From Gambelia wislizenii (taxonomy: Eukaryota; Chordata; Lepidosauria; Squamata; Crotaphytidae): 64,000 bases of DNA. Below the pieces are notes generated by a model. That model was given only the letters and a program-made list of their open reading frames with translations. It searched no databases and was not told where the DNA came from. The DNA is taken from positions 341,138,256-341,202,255 of the forward strand of contig JAUMIR010000003.1 of assembly GCA_030847615.1 (NCBI GenBank), written 5' to 3'. Made by a program: the position numbers and the translations under genes. Position 1 is the first letter of the stretch. Each line of letters begins with the position of its first letter. This document shows positions 30,245-41,845 of this stretch, piece by piece.

Positions 30245-30675
30245 CATCTTTAAAAATTTTGTCCCATGGCTTCTCATGATAAGACGCTTGCACAGGAAAT
30301 TAAAAAACAAACAAAATAAACACAGGAAAAGTTTTAAAAAGCACATACACACACTTTAAAACTTATAAGTAAACCAGGGAGCATGATAAAAAGTGCATCA
30401 CTTACCTGGATGTTGTGATCTCACCCAGAAGTGTTCTGGCCAGACCAGCCATTGACGCTGCATTCACATGAGTTAAATGGTGCAAGGTTTCAAACGCCAG
30501 CAATGCCAGCACTAAAGCGCTACAGCTGATCTATTGACGTCTTAAGCCATCAATAAAATACTACAGGTTTTTTACTTTACATAAATGCGAAAGGGCGACA
30601 TTGTCTGATAGGTGCACCCTTTCGCGTTAATGTGGCGTTGTTTTGATGCCATATTTAGCACGTCTGATAACTTCC
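30245..30675 (-). mobile_element. MITE with internal deletions (copy K2)
   Basis: The right end GTCTGATAACTTCC is followed by TAA. Core landmarks: CACTTACCTGGATGTTGTG (donor motif on the reverse strand), CATTGACGCTGCATTC and the hairpin TATTGACGTCTTAAGCCATCAATA. The left end is decayed (AAAAATTTTGTCCCATGG near 30250). Confidence 0.7.
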
Positions 30676-32240
30676 TAAGAACAAACCATATAAAGCTAGA
30701 TGGGACTTACCTATTAAAAGACGCCTCCAATTTCCAAATCAATCACTTCCAAATAACTCCCAGCCACTGTGAGAAAGCTGTGACCCGTCTCACAATGGAG
30801 CACAGTTACATAAGCCCAAACCAGACAGAGAACATGTCTTTTGTTTTGTACCAGAGGGGAGCAAAAAGGACAGAAGCAACCTGGGGAGGAGTTAATTAAA
30901 GAAAGTGGGGGGACTTGTTTGCAAGTTTCCACCTTATTGTTTGTAGAAGATATTAACTATTTATTTTAAGAATCTTTGAGGTGTTTGCTGTGATGGGATC
31001 TTAAACCATGCCTTCTTCAATCATTTGCCCCATAGAGCTAAATCAGAGATGTCAGGAAAACTCATTTGGTGGCATTAATCAAAGTGGATTAGATTTAGCT
31101 CCATCAAGGCTACCCTGCTAGCACTGCATCAAAGAGACTTCCTCCCAGACCCAATGGCTGCTCTGTAGGCTTTGAAATTCTGTTGCCATGCAGACATTTA
31201 TCGGAGTGACACGTTGGTTATGTTGTGGCTAAAAGCATGCTGGAGCTCAATTCTTCATGTACTTCTGTCTCCTCTGTTTACAATATAACCGGTTAAGTAA
31301 TGTGGTACATGCAGGTGATGGTGGTTGGAACAGTTCAGAGCCCCAATTAAGATCCCAGCCATCTTGTCCACTTTGACTGTTCAGCAGCAATTGGTAATGG
31401 ACAACCACAGAGTCTATTCAAGCTGCTGTGAACAAATCCACCCCCACATATGTGACATTGGTATAATGTTCCCCCAAACAGAACGTTTTCTTGGCTTCTG
31501 CTTCAAATGATGCTTTTCTTCTTTCCTCTCCTGTGGGGTGTGGGGGGCACAGAGTGGGTTTAGGTCTTTGAAACAGACATGGTTTCTCCCTAACACAGAT
31601 TGTGTGCATGCCTATGAGGGATGGAATCTTTTTAAAAATATATATATATGTCAAGAAAGCTACGAAGCAGTGTGCTCTGAGAAGGAAATAACATTGCAAG
31701 ATAAGGAAGGGACACTGTAGTGGGTGTTTACACTAGAATTTTTTAAATGCCACAAACTAGTTTTATGCACAGGGTTAAAGTAAACATAGGCCTACCATAT
31801 GTGTGATATTTTCCAGCTGACAAGTAAAATAGATATACTAATGTATATGTGTGGCTAGTCTCAGAGTTATTGATATGACTACAAATCCTATGCTGGTTGG
31901 AAGCACCAGCAGATTCAAACCCCAAGAGATCAGACACTGATTCTGTTCTCTGTGCCACCACGGTCACTGGTTCAAAGAGAAAGCTGGAGACAAGTTTACC
32001 AAGGACATTACAGATTGAAATCCCCCTGATCCTTGGGAACTGGGATCCTGAAAGGCCACTTCCATGCTACAACCTGCTACAGTAGCTCCAAGGTCTGAAA
32101 CATGTCTTGTTGTGGGAACTTGCTGTAACTAGGCCAGGTTGGAAATTATGCAGTCCTCAAGATGTCAAATGTGGTTGGAATACAAATTCCAGCAGACCTA
32201 CCCACTGTACCCTCTGGGGATGCATCTGAAAGGTTGCAAG
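30676..32240. other. Unassigned sequence
   Basis: No repeat or coding signal that I can name. Open frames here are short and overlap antisense. Confidence 0.5.
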
Positions 32241-32242
32241 TT

Positions 32243-32284
32243 TTCTCTCTCTCTCCCTCTCTCTCTCCCTCTCTCTCTCTCTCT
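32243..32284. repeat. (CT)n microsatellite
   Basis: Interrupted CT/CCT run of about 42 bases. Confidence 0.95.
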
Positions 32285-32456
32285 GCTTGCCTGTCCCCTG
32301 TCTCCAGTATTTCAGGTGCTTATTGCTTCCCTAGTTATGGGGAAATATACCTTGCTAGAACACTATACCAAGCAGCTGGTAGTTGATGTTGTTGTATACC
32401 ATCAAATCATTTCTAACTTGGGCTGCTATTTTTTACTATGTGGTACCTCCCTGGAA

Positions 32457-32491
32457 GCTGGGAGGTAACTCAGTGGTAGAGCACACACTTA
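32457..32491 (+). mobile_element. tRNA-like SINE head, split by a MITE
   Basis: GAGGTAACTCAGTGGTAGAG, CACACACTTA is the A-box half of a tRNA-derived SINE. After the MITE, bases 33103-33165 continue with GTATGTAGAAAATCTCG, AATTCAATC (B box) and the SINE body (CCTGCCTGAAACCCTGG). It is not a tRNA gene because the acceptor stem does not close. Confidence 0.75.
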
Positions 32492-33102
32492 GGAGATTTT
32501 CACATGGGGCCAAAATGCCCCTTTTACTGCCCTGCCACCTCCTCTCCCGTTCCTGCCATGGAATAATGTAACTCTTTCACACACTTACCTTAATTCTGTG
32601 GCAGGAATGGGCTCCCCCTCCCCTCGCTGGCCGACTGTAAATGCAGCCATCGTAAGGCTGCTTTTATGACCAGCCGACTGAAACGGTATCACATTATCGC
32701 GTGATAACGGCCAGACGGTAAATTTAAAAAATAAAACTTCCCCAAGCATAAAATCAGTTCACCAAACACAAAAACACACTTTAAATCACACAATCAAAAC
32801 AGGGAGGGTAAAATAAAGGGTGCCACTTACCTGGATGTCCAGATCGTACCAGGAAGTGCTCGGAACGGACCTCCCCTCTACGGCTGTCATTTCGGAACAG
32901 GAATGGGGCTCCTGTTCGCACACCTGTGATTGCGTGATAGCGATAGAACGGGAGGTCTATTCACGATGAAAAATCGTGATCACATTGTTCCGGAACAGTC
33001 ACGGGAGCAGGATGGATGCAGGACAGAACGGGGTTAACATCGTCCAAAAGGGAAAACCTTTCCCGACCCTGCTCCTGATATATAGCCCATGTGAAAATCT
33101 CC
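32492..33102 (-). mobile_element. 611-bp MITE with TTA duplication (copy H)
   Basis: The ends are GGAGATTTTCACATGGGGC and GCCCATGTGAAAATCTCC, with TTA outside both (32489-32491, 33103-33105) inside a SINE. The reverse strand has CAGGTAAGTGGCACC near 32833. The hairpin TATTCACGATGAAAAATCGTGAT is at about 32958. The TIR interior GGGGCCAAAATGCCCC links it to copy I. Many CpG sites remain, so it is probably young. Confidence 0.9.
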
Positions 33103-33204
33103 TTAGTATGTAGAAAATCTCGAATTCAATCACTGCTTTTCCATGTGGAAATTCCTGCCTGAAACCCTGGACAGCAGCTTTCAGTCAAATGGTGACAATA
33201 CCAA

Positions 33205-33309
33205 AGCTTGGAAAAGTTACTGTTTTAACTACAACTCCCCTAAATTGCCCAGCCAGCTGCTGGACAATGCTAAAAAAGTGTATTCCAAGAATGTAACTTT
33301 TCCAAGCTT
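33205..33309. mobile_element. Short inverted-repeat MITE (TTGGAAAAGTTAC)
   Basis: AGCTTGGAAAAGTTACTG on the left and AATGTAACTTTTCCAAGCTT on the right pair. The centre has CTACAACTCCCCTAAATTGC. About 105 bp; the superfamily is unknown. Similar remnants lie near 6.3, 27.0, 36.2, 37.3 and 43.6 kb. Confidence 0.75.
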
Positions 33310-33312
33310 AAG

Positions 33313-35210
33313 ATAATAGTGCTTAGGTATTGTTGAGAAATGTAAGAGATAGTAGTGGATCTCAAAAGCAGAGAAATGAAATCAGCAAGGCAGAAGGTGA
33401 ACAACCACCACTCCCATGTCCACCTGTCAGCCCCGCACAGAGCATCTGACAGAGGAAAAAAGTCTATTTTGTAAAATATTAAAAAGTAGCTTTACTTTCA
33501 AACACTTGTGCAAATTCAAATACATTGTCTGATGGAGGGGGAGAGAGAGAAGAAAAATGGCTATAGGATAGAGTGATGCAGGATGACAGTGAGCATGGTA
33601 AAACAAGCAAACAGGAAGTCTGCAAACATGAGAACTAACAATAAGTGAATATAGGCATGCAAAGATTTCTAGCTCTAACAACTATGAAGCAGTCTCCTAT
33701 GTTCCTTAGACTATTCAGGCATTATTACTGTAGGGGAAGATGGGGAAAGGGGACCACCCTTTTCTTAGATGGTTCTACCTCTCTCCTCATGTGGAAAGTG
33801 ACTTTCTTAAGAGGAGAGTCTCCTCTCCTATGCAAAGAGAGCTAAGATCATGTTTCCTGTTCTACAGAGAACAGCTTTCTGTTTTGAAGGCTAACACATG
33901 AAAGTCCTTTGTTTGAAGCCATCCTCTGTCTGAAGGGCTGTCCAATCTAAGTCCAGCTGCAAGATAGAGAAGGAAAGCAAGCCAGGAAATCAGGGACCTT
34001 GAAGTTGTCCATCAACAGTTGGAAAACAAGCTGAACAGACAGATAGGCTACCTGGGTAGTCTTCCCCAGTGTGGTAAAATTTAAACTATAAATATAATTA
34101 CTATATAAATTATAGCAGTTTTAAACTTGGCTTTCTGTCTATAAAAGTAACATTTGCAAATGTTATGGAAATCTGTGTTCTCTTTTATCCTTTTTCGGTG
34201 GCACATTTCTTATTACAGTATTGTTTTAGGCAATGCATAAGTGGCTACCCTAATGATGTGGCTTTCCCCTCACACCAGCTTTGTCCATCTCTTTGAACCT
34301 GGTGTTGGAAAGAGATGTGGCAGCCACTACTCCTCTGTGTCCAAGAAATCCTGACATTGATTGAGCAGTATGGGAGAGAGACATCCCAGTGACTCTCATA
34401 CTCCCAAGGGAGGCCCTTTGCCCAGTCTCTTATCACTGTGTCTCTATAAACAGTGATTGATCTCTCTGTTTGTGGAGGGGAGGATACTTTTAATTGGGGT
34501 GCAAATCACAGTTCCCAACCAGAAATCCTATCCATGTGTTCTCTTTGTTTTTTGTTTTTAAACTATCTTATCTACTTTAATCTTCAGGAGCCTACTTTGT
34601 CAATGTGACATCCCATACATTATGTTTATTTCCTATTTAGTGGCAGGCTTTCTTACAAGTTAAATAAGACTTAAGAAACCAAAGGAAAGGCACAACCAAT
34701 ATAAAGATGATGGAAATGCTTGACAGATGAAGGTACCTCTATTTCTTTCCAAACCAGTGTGTAAAGCATCACAATTTTTAAAGTGTGGAATCACAGAGTA
34801 CCAGATATTCACAATTGCACTTTCAGTTTTGATTACAGTAAGAACTGCAATCAGTAGACAATTTATTGAAATAAAGCTTTTGTTCAGTTAGGGAGAGCCC
34901 ATTTTAATCAGTGAGACTAAGAAGTAATTGCATACTTTGCTAATTTTTTAGGCTGATTTCTTTCTGGTGTATTACTGTAAATGTCACAGGTAATGTTAAA
35001 TATAGCTTTCCATTCTGACAGTGCATGAAAACTCATAAAACTTGATGGCCTGACACTTTTTTCAGTGCCCAAAATGATAACTGTCTTGAAATCCAGGAAA
35101 TTATGACAAAATAGTTAAAAAGCACATTATTAATCAACTAAAATATTTTTAATGGTGTTTTGCTGATCCAGCCATTTAAATGATATTTTGAGAGATAGCT
35201 AGCATTGAGA
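33313..35210. other. Unassigned sequence
   Basis: This is the largest stretch with few recognisable repeats. It contains no open frame with a family resemblance and no exon with convincing splice sites that I could see. Sequence conservation with other species would be the test of function. Confidence 0.5.
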
Positions 35211-35213
35211 GTG

Positions 35214-35287
35214 AGAGTAGCATAGTGAGTAGTGTTGGATGAGGTCTAGATCAAGAAGACCTGGGTCAAATCCACACTACACATAAT
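35214..35287 (+). mobile_element. tRNA-derived SINE head
   Basis: GTAGCATAGTGAGTAGTGTTGG, GACCTGGGTCAAATCCACAC carries A- and B-box-like motifs; cut by the following LINE end. Confidence 0.65.
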
Positions 35288-35288
35288 C

Positions 35289-35578
35289 TCTCTCTGGCTT
35301 TTCTTCACAAACGAAGATTCAGGAAGGACTCATTCCGCGCTTACTGCAAGCACGCTGATGACTAAAAAGGCCAATCCGAGATAAACAAGTCCAGTTGCAG
35401 AAAGCACAGCAGAAGGTCTCCTCGGGTGATGTTTCCGGGTTGTGATTCTTTCTGCGTTGTTGTTTATCTTCAAGACTTGTTTGGCGTGAGTTCTCAAATA
35501 AGGCTGCAGCATTGTGGATAGTGCATCTCCATGCCTCCCGGTGTGAGTCCAGGGCGGACCATTGTTGGTGATCAATTT
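35289..35578 (-). mobile_element. LINE 3' end with C2HC tail
   Basis: This is the same 3' end as 10846-11234. The minus frame encodes DHQQWSALDSHREAWRCTIH and CNWTCLSRIGLFSHQRAC. It is interrupted at GATCAATTTG, where other copies continue with GCCGAGCC. Confidence 0.8.
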
Positions 35579-35772
35579 GAAAATGGATTATTTGCCATGG
35601 CTCCTTCTCATGGAATCCTAGGATTTGTAGTTTTACAAGGTCTTTAGCCTTCTCTGCCAAAGAGTGCTAGTGCCTCACCAAACTACAAATCCCAGGATTC
35701 CATAGGAAGGAGCCATGGCAAATTTCAAGTTTCAAACTGGATTATTTGTGCAGTGTGGATTTGGCCCTAGGT
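35579..35772. mobile_element. Palindromic MITE (ACTACAAATCCCAG family)
   Basis: GGATTATTTGCCATGGCTCC on the left mirrors GGAGCCATGGCAAATTTC on the right. The right end extends to CAAACTGGATTATTTGTGC, AGTGTGGATTTGGCCCTAG. The left terminal part is missing. The core has CTACAAATCCCAGGATTCC. Confidence 0.75.
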
Positions 35773-35935
35773 TCAAATTTCCACTTACACCATGAATTGA
35801 TTAGGTGATTCAGCCTAACCTGCCTCAAAGGACTGTTGTAAAGGTAAAATGTGGCTGCCCTAAGCACCCTGAAGAAGAACAGGATAAAAAGGTAGTAAAT
35901 TAAGTAAGTACTGCCGAACAGCAAAAATCCAATAA
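35773..35935 (+). mobile_element. tRNA-derived SINE body
   Basis: GTTCAAATTTCCACTTACACC, CAGCCTAACCTGCCTCAAAG and GACTGTTGTAAAGGTAAAATG match a widespread lizard SINE, ending in an AAATAAAT-type tail. Confidence 0.65.
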
Positions 35936-36940
35936 ATAAATGCCAAGTTTTGCCTATCCCATACCTAAGATGTAAGAGTCTTGTGCTCCTACATTTTCAG
36001 ATTCCACCCACCAATTTGCAATACCCACAGATTCCAGTACTTTGGAAATCAAAAACTGGCAATTCAGAGTCTGTGAACAAAGACTGAACATGCAAGATGA
36101 TTACATTCCTCCCCAGCTGTCTTGCTTCCAGAGTGTTCCTCACAGTTTCTGCTCAGCTGATCTTCTCATAAATCAATAGCTTATTGACACACAAAAAATT
36201 GTTTCAACTATAACTCTATGGTGGGGGAATTCAGAGAGTTATGTTCAAAAAAAGAAATTTTTCCAAGCTCTGCTCCCATTGGCCTTCAACCAAAAAGTGC
36301 ATAGGCTGAACTTGCTTCCCTCCCCTCATACGAAAGTCACTGGAATGGTAGAAATCCATCACCCCACATCGTTTTGAATTCCCAGTAGTTACTCTATAAA
36401 CCTCTTCCATAGAAGTTTTCAGGGCTGGCCCCTACCATTAGGTAGAGTATGGCAGCTGCCTCAAAAAGCACATCCATAGGGAGAGGAAGCAAATGGGGCT
36501 GTGTGTGCCAGGCCGTTTGCCCTGCACTCCCTAAAATGGCTCGCTGCATTTAGGAAAGACAGCTGCTGGTGGCAGCCATGTCAGCAGGGTGGTAAATCTC
36601 ATCCAAGTTCTAGTTTGAACTCTAAATGACCTATCTAAGACACTGGACCCTATCCTCCAAATAGGTTCAGCAGCTTGGGTAGTTCATTTAAGTTCCAGGA
36701 TAAAACCCAGAGCTAACTTACAGTCTCACTGACATGGGAGAAACCAATCACCGCTGCTCAGGTGAAGTGGAGGATCATATCCCTTATCCAGTTATGATTG
36801 AACAGTAATTCTAGTCATCTGAAATTTAGGGGTGGACACCACCTTATGTGCCTCACGTGCAAAATGTCAGCTTTGATGCAAGAAAAGGGGTTGCTGTCAG
36901 AAACTGCCTTGAGTTGGGGCTAAAACTGAACACTTTAGGA
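35936..36940. other. Mostly unassigned
   Basis: Only a TTGGAAAAGTTAC-type remnant near 36200-36275 is recognisable. Confidence 0.45.
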
Positions 36941-36944
36941 ACCT

Positions 36945-37061
36945 ATGAAGTTGCCTTAAACTGAGTCAGACCATTTAAGGCAGTATTGTTGATTCTGACT
37001 GATAATGGCTGTCCTCGGTTTCAAGCAGGATTCTTTTCTAGCCCTATCTGGAGATCCCTCT
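36945..37061 (-). mobile_element. tRNA-derived SINE fragment
   Basis: TATGAAGTTGCCTTAAACTG, AGTCAGACCATTTAAGGCAG and CCTATCTGGAGATCCCTC is the antisense 3' region of the SINE whose head is seen at 32457. Confidence 0.65.
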
Positions 37062-37165
37062 TATTCCCCAATGGTCTCCTACCCAAGTATTAACTAGGCT
37101 CAACCCTGACTAGCTTCTGAAATCAGGCAAGATTGGGTATCTCTGGGATGGGATAATGGTATATT
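37062..37165 (-). mobile_element. 5S rRNA-derived SINE fragment
   Basis: The minus strand reads GATTTCAGAAGCTAGTCAGG, TTAATACTTGGGTAGGAGACC, which matches the 5S internal promoter with several changes. Confidence 0.75.
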
Positions 37166-38037
37166 GGGGATGGTATGCGTTCAACAGACACCAGTGCTCC
37201 CAGTCTCAGGGTCTAGATAGATGTGTTTTGCTCCTTCTTTGAGGTTATCCCAACTGCATGTCAAGGCTTGGAAAAGACACTCTTTGAGACTACAACTCCC
37301 AGATCTATACTCACTACAATTCCCAGAATTCAAAAAGTTGCTTCTCTAAGGTCTTGTTGCATACCTTTTACTTTCTCCCATATAAAGTACAAATCAATGT
37401 AAAGTCATACCAACAAGCCAATTGCCCACCAAGGATTTTGCAATGCCCCTTAGTATCCAAGGTGCAAGAGAACTGGTGCATATCGTTTTCACTTTTGTGA
37501 GATAACATCTTCCCGTGACCCTGAGAGAGCTCTCCAGCTAGTCACACATTTTCTAACTACTGTCATGATTACAAAGGGACAGAGTGGCCACTCAGTGGAT
37601 ATTTATTGGTTGTGTTGACCTTTTAACACTGTGACAAACAACATTCAGAGATGGGAGTTAAAACAGGCTGTTTTCTCTTAAAAAATGCAATTCAGCTGTT
37701 TGACTTTCCTCTCCACATGAGGTCGTAGATACTGACATTCTCTCACACACTGTGTGTCTCATTCACACACTCAACAATGAAGAGTTCTGGAAATTTCAAC
37801 CAATTTTCAGACACAGCCTTATTTTGTAAAGCCTGCCTCAATGGAAATGTCAGCTTTTCTCAGACAGAAATGACAGTATTCTATTTCCAGACTTCAAGTA
37901 AACTCCCTAGATTCTTAGGGACTGAGTGAGTAAAGAAAAAGTCAGCTTCCACTCCAGAGCAAAGATAGTTTATCTTGTTTTATGCTAATAATGTTTACCA
38001 ATATAGAATCAAAGAATCACAGCGCCAGGTACTATAT
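37166..38037. other. Mostly unassigned
   Basis: Bases 37262-37350 hold GGACTACAACTCCCAG-type MITE remnants; otherwise nothing recognised. Confidence 0.45.
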
Positions 38038-38040
38038 ATA

Positions 38041-38659
38041 AGAGATTATCAGACACTCTGAATATAGCGTTACAGGAACTCCAGGAGATTGCCAAAGGGC
38101 TTCCCTTTCAGACGTCGTCATCCTTGTCCTGTTATGCTCCTGTGCTGGCCCCGTTTTGCCCTCATTTCTTCTTATTCATGGCTTAAGCTGTGAATAGATT
38201 GCCTTTTCCATTCCTATCACAGAATGACAGACAAGCAAAAAGGTGCCCTGTTCCTGTAGTGCAATGCCAGCTGCAGTGGGAGGTCCATTCCAGAACATTT
38301 CTGGGTGTGGTTCAGGACATCCAGGTAAATGACACCCTTTTCTGTACCCTCCCTGGGTTATTTTGTATTTTTTAAGTGTGTTTTTGTGCTTGCTGTCACT
38401 TTTGGATGTATTTTTGGCTTTTATTATTTGAATTTCCCGCGTGTTCATCCTCTCACGAGAACAGCCTGGGATTTCAACTAGGAAGTGAATGGCACTCCGT
38501 GTGAGCTGCATTCACTCCATGGCTGCCAAGGGGAGTGGACAGACATGTGATTAAGGTAAGTGCAAAACAGTTTGTTACTGTGCTGGGATGGGGTCGGGGG
38601 TAGCGGGAGAGGAGATAGCAAGACAGGGATGCTATTTTTGTCCCTATCCAATAATCTCC
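38041..38659 (+). mobile_element. 619-bp MITE with ATA duplication (copy C)
   Basis: The left end AGAGATTATCAGACAC has one change from GGAGATT, and the right end is ATCCAATAATCTCC. ATA lies on both sides (38038-38040, 38660-38662). The hairpin ATTCATGGCTTAAGCTGTGAAT is at about 38173. A donor-like CAGGTAAATGACAC lies near 38321, with a second, AAGGTAAGTGCAAAAC, near 38552. Confidence 0.9.
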
Positions 38660-38662
38660 ATA

Positions 38663-39210
38663 GACACAAGAAGACATGAGCCATGCCTGGAGGTTTACAA
38701 ATTATTTATTATTATATTTATCTCTCAAAGTGGCTGGAATCCTGTGGGTGACACATGCAGACATGAACTCCCATTATAGATGCATATCCTGCAGAAGGAG
38801 ATATCCTTGGTGCAACAACCCCTGTGTGTACACAGTCTACCTGTCAGCTGCCAGAACATGCCTCCATAGCCATTTAGTGGCCAAAAGAAGGTGGGATACA
38901 CAGGCAGCATCCGGCTATGTTTCTGCAGCTAGAAGCGCAAAGAAGATGGCATCTTTCTGTGGCCATGGGAGTATACTCTGGCAGCTGACAGGTAAGTTAT
39001 GCCAGTGTAGGAGGGAAAGGCAGCAGAGGTATGCTTGGTTACGTTTTATTCTCCAACAAGCCAATACAGAATTCTCAGCCAGTTATTTCAAGAGTTTAAA
39101 GACAGTATACGTGAGATTATCCTGTTTTATCCTCAGAACAACCCTGTAAAATAGGTTCACTGACAATGGCCAAGGTGTTATACCTCTCCTGGCATAGCTA
39201 TACCCATGGC
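38663..39210. other. Unassigned sequence with a local inverted motif
   Basis: CAGTCTACCTGTCAGCTGCC (38836) and ACTCTGGCAGCTGACAGG (38974) are imperfectly inverted, so a diverged foldback unit may span about 38800-38995. A 157-codon open frame here has no family resemblance. Confidence 0.4.
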
Positions 39211-39214
39211 AGAG

Positions 39215-39563
39215 GAGAATCCTAGAATCCTAGAATCCTAGAGCTGGAAGAGACCACAAGGGTTGTCTAATCCAACCCCCTGCCCTGCAGGAATACACAA
39301 TCAAAGCATTCTTGATAGATGACCATCCAGCCTCTGTTTAAAAACCTCCAAAGAAAGAGACTCTGCCACACTCCAAGGCAATGCATTCCACTGCCCAACA
39401 GCTCTTACTGTCAGGAAGTTCCTCCTAATGTTTAGGTGGAATCTCTTTTCTTGTAGTTTGAGTCCATTGCTCCGTGTCCTATTCTCTGGAGCAGCAGAAA
39501 ACAAGCTTGCTCCATCCTCAGTATGACATTCCTTCAAATATATAAACATGGCTATCATGTCAC
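39215..39563 (-). mobile_element. CR1 LINE, split by a solo LTR (3' part)
   Basis: TCCTAGAATCCTAGAATCC is the antisense CR1 tail. It is followed by GAGCTGGAAGAGACCACAAG and the CR1 C-terminal coding region. On the minus strand, 39301-39558 encodes FHLNIRRNFLTVRAVGQWNA and SLEVFKQRLDGHL, the CR1 ORF2 C-terminus. The copy continues at 39997. Confidence 0.85.
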
Positions 39564-39991
39564 TGTTGGAAGTGAAGAAGCATCAATGCTTGTTTACAGC
39601 TCTGTGTGTGTGTGTGTTCCTGATCTGTTTACTTCCTGCTTGCATGCAGAGGTCACTTCCCCTTTTTTTTGCTCCATGTAGTTTTAGTGTTTTACAACCC
39701 TTTGTTTCACAAGCTAGAAGCCAGCGACACGAGGCAAATCAGCCTCAAGATGTCTTACATGCATGCATGAGAGTCAGCTTTAGGGACTCTTTAATTCAAG
39801 TTAGATAACTCTCTTCTTTCTATCTACTTTTCCTATCCAAGATGTATTCTCTGCCATAATAAACATAAGTTCTGCTTTATAACTTTATTGGAGCATCCTG
39901 CATGTTTTCTGTCCTGTTTTGTACCAGGAGGTCAGGATGCACTGGGGCTCTGCTGAAAATCTGCTCGATATAAATAACTAAATTTCCTACA
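39564..39991 (+). mobile_element. 428-bp solo LTR with GTCAC duplication
   Basis: The insert begins TGTTGGAAGTG and ends TTTCCTACA, with the TG...CA termini of a long terminal repeat. GTCAC flanks it exactly (39559-39563 and 39992-39996), and removing it with one GTCAC restores continuous CR1 sequence. AATAAA occurs near 39859, suggesting plus orientation. No internal retroviral or Gypsy region is left, so it arose by LTR-LTR recombination. A 5-bp duplication suits a Gypsy-type element or some endogenous retroviruses; I cannot decide which. Confidence 0.85.
39604..39619. repeat. (GT)n run inside the LTR
   Basis: Eight GT dinucleotides. Confidence 0.9.
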
Positions 39992-39996
39992 GTCAC

Positions 39997-40288
39997 CTCT
40001 TAACCTTTCCTTCTCCCGGTTAAACATACCCAGTTCTCTAAGCCTCTCCTCATAGGGCATGGTTTCTAGACCTTTCACCATTTTGGACACCCTCCTCTGG
40101 ACACATCCCAGCTTTTCAATATCCTTCCTTAATTGTGCTGCCTAGAACTGGACACAGTGTTCCAGGCGAGGTCTGACCAAAGCAGAATAGAGAGGCACTA
40201 TTACTTCCCTTGATCTAGACACTATACTTCTATTGATGCAACCAAGAATCGCATTTGCTTTTTTAGCTGCTGCATCACACTGCTAACT
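39997..40288 (-). mobile_element. CR1 LINE (upstream part)
   Basis: CTCATAGGGCATGGTTTCTAG, CACCCTCCTCTGGACACATCC and GCTGCATCACACTGCTAACTC is classic antisense CR1 reverse-transcriptase sequence, continuing 39215-39563. Confidence 0.85.
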
Positions 40289-41616
40289 CATGACTCACTC
40301 AGGAGAAGCCTACAGGAAAACCAATGGTAAGGAAAAGAGGGGGAAAGGCAGTAGCCCATGGCAACAGGCCAAGGCTGCCAGCTCTGACTACCTATTTCTT
40401 ACATGCCTGACATCCAGGGGTCATTTAGAGCCAACAGCATCTATCCTGTTGCCTCCATTTTTCACAAATGGTAAGAAAGTAACACTGCCCACTCAATGGA
40501 CCATCAGTGTGAGCAATGTATTGCTATATAATCCTGGCCAATAAATGTCCCAGGGTTATCCAATGAGCTTCATTTCTGAATGAGGAGTTGAATGAAGATC
40601 TCCCTTTCCATGATAAAGAAATTATCTGCAGTACCCAGGAGGAAATTCAATGGGTGAGAATCAAGGGAGTCCTGTAACATTGGCAGCCACATTGCATTGT
40701 TTAATCATCTGTCTGTTCACCAGTAGGTAACTCAAGCTCACCTGTCAGTGTCTGTTCACAGGTACATCAAGTGTATAATTACAGTAGAGGTGTTGGCTCA
40801 GGAAGTGATCCTTATTATAACAACTGGAGTGTTACACACATTTCCATTTGTTGACTTTTGGGAGGTATGGAATGCTATCAGAATAGGGAAGCCGTGTGTC
40901 CTACTTTGCTGAGGACAGACCTTAATTTGAAGGGCTGTTAGAAGACAATCTTCTCTTTGAACAGCTGTGTTTCCTCCAAGTCGAGAATCATAAGGAGCTG
41001 GGAGAGCAAGGTCCCTGAAGACACTCATCTATAGGAGGACTTGGACAGCTGGCCAAGCAGGCACGTGGTCACCTGCTTACATCCTTCCTCACTTTGATGA
41101 GGTGCCCCATATTCCTGGTTAAATTATAATCACTACTTCTAGATTTACATGTATACATAGACATTTACACAAATTTTATGCAGATTCTTTTGGTGATACA
41201 TTTCCTTCTTTGGCGATCCATAAGTGGCCACCTTCCCTTAAAAGTATGAGTATATAAACAAAAGAAATAAATAAAAGTCTCTTGTAGTTGCTGTGTTTTA
41301 GACAATTTGTCATGGGGGTGGGGAACACAAGCCCTTGAGAGCAAACTCAGCATTCTGGAAAACGAAACATCCATATATAAACAGTGTTTGTTAGCTTTAG
41401 GAGCTGGGAGTGGGAGGTACCTGAGGAGGATTCAGTTGGAATCTGAGTCCCTGTTGTTTCAAACACATCACAAAATATCCCACACTTGATGGGAAGAATG
41501 CAGTGGGAACATCTGCATATGTATGGAAGAAGAGGGGCAGGAAGAATCTAAAAAATTAAGCATGTAGGCCTTAAGCAGCCTACCTCAGCCTAGTGTTTTC
41601 TGGATTTATTGGACTG
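40289..41616. other. Unassigned sequence
   Basis: Nothing recognised; open frames under 85 codons. Confidence 0.5.
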
Positions 41617-41845
41617 TGTGTGTTTGTAACTTCAAGCTGTCTGTTGACATGTGGAGATCCTATACATTTCATAGGGTTTTCTTAGGCAAGGAATACTCAG
41701 AGCTGTTTTTGCTAGTTCCTTCCTCTGAAATATAGCCTACAGCATCTGGTATTTGTTGGTGGTCTCCCATCCAAGGATTCACTAGGGCTGACCCTGCTTT
41801 GCTTCCAAGATCAGACAGGATCTAGTATCTTTAGGGTATTTAGGC
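41617..41845 (-). mobile_element. 5S rRNA-derived SINE
   Basis: On the minus strand, ATCCTGTCTGATCTTGGAAG, CAAAGCAGGGTCAGCCCTAG, TGGATGGGAGACCACCAAC matches 5S. It continues through TTCAGAGGAAGGAACTAGC and CCTAAGAAAACCCTATGAAA to a tail with ACAAACACACAC. This copy is longer than that at 26228-26435. Confidence 0.85.

Noticed and set aside
32457..32491. tRNA-like A-box sequence, possible tRNA gene
   Set aside because: It is the head of a tRNA-derived SINE interrupted by a MITE; the acceptor and anticodon stems do not form.
33313..35210. Possible host exon in the repeat-poor stretch
   Set aside because: No open frame with domain similarity and no convincing acceptor-donor pair; it cannot be called without conservation data.
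38676..39149. 157-codon plus-strand open frame
   Set aside because: No family resemblance, no splice context, and it overlaps a diverged inverted repeat.
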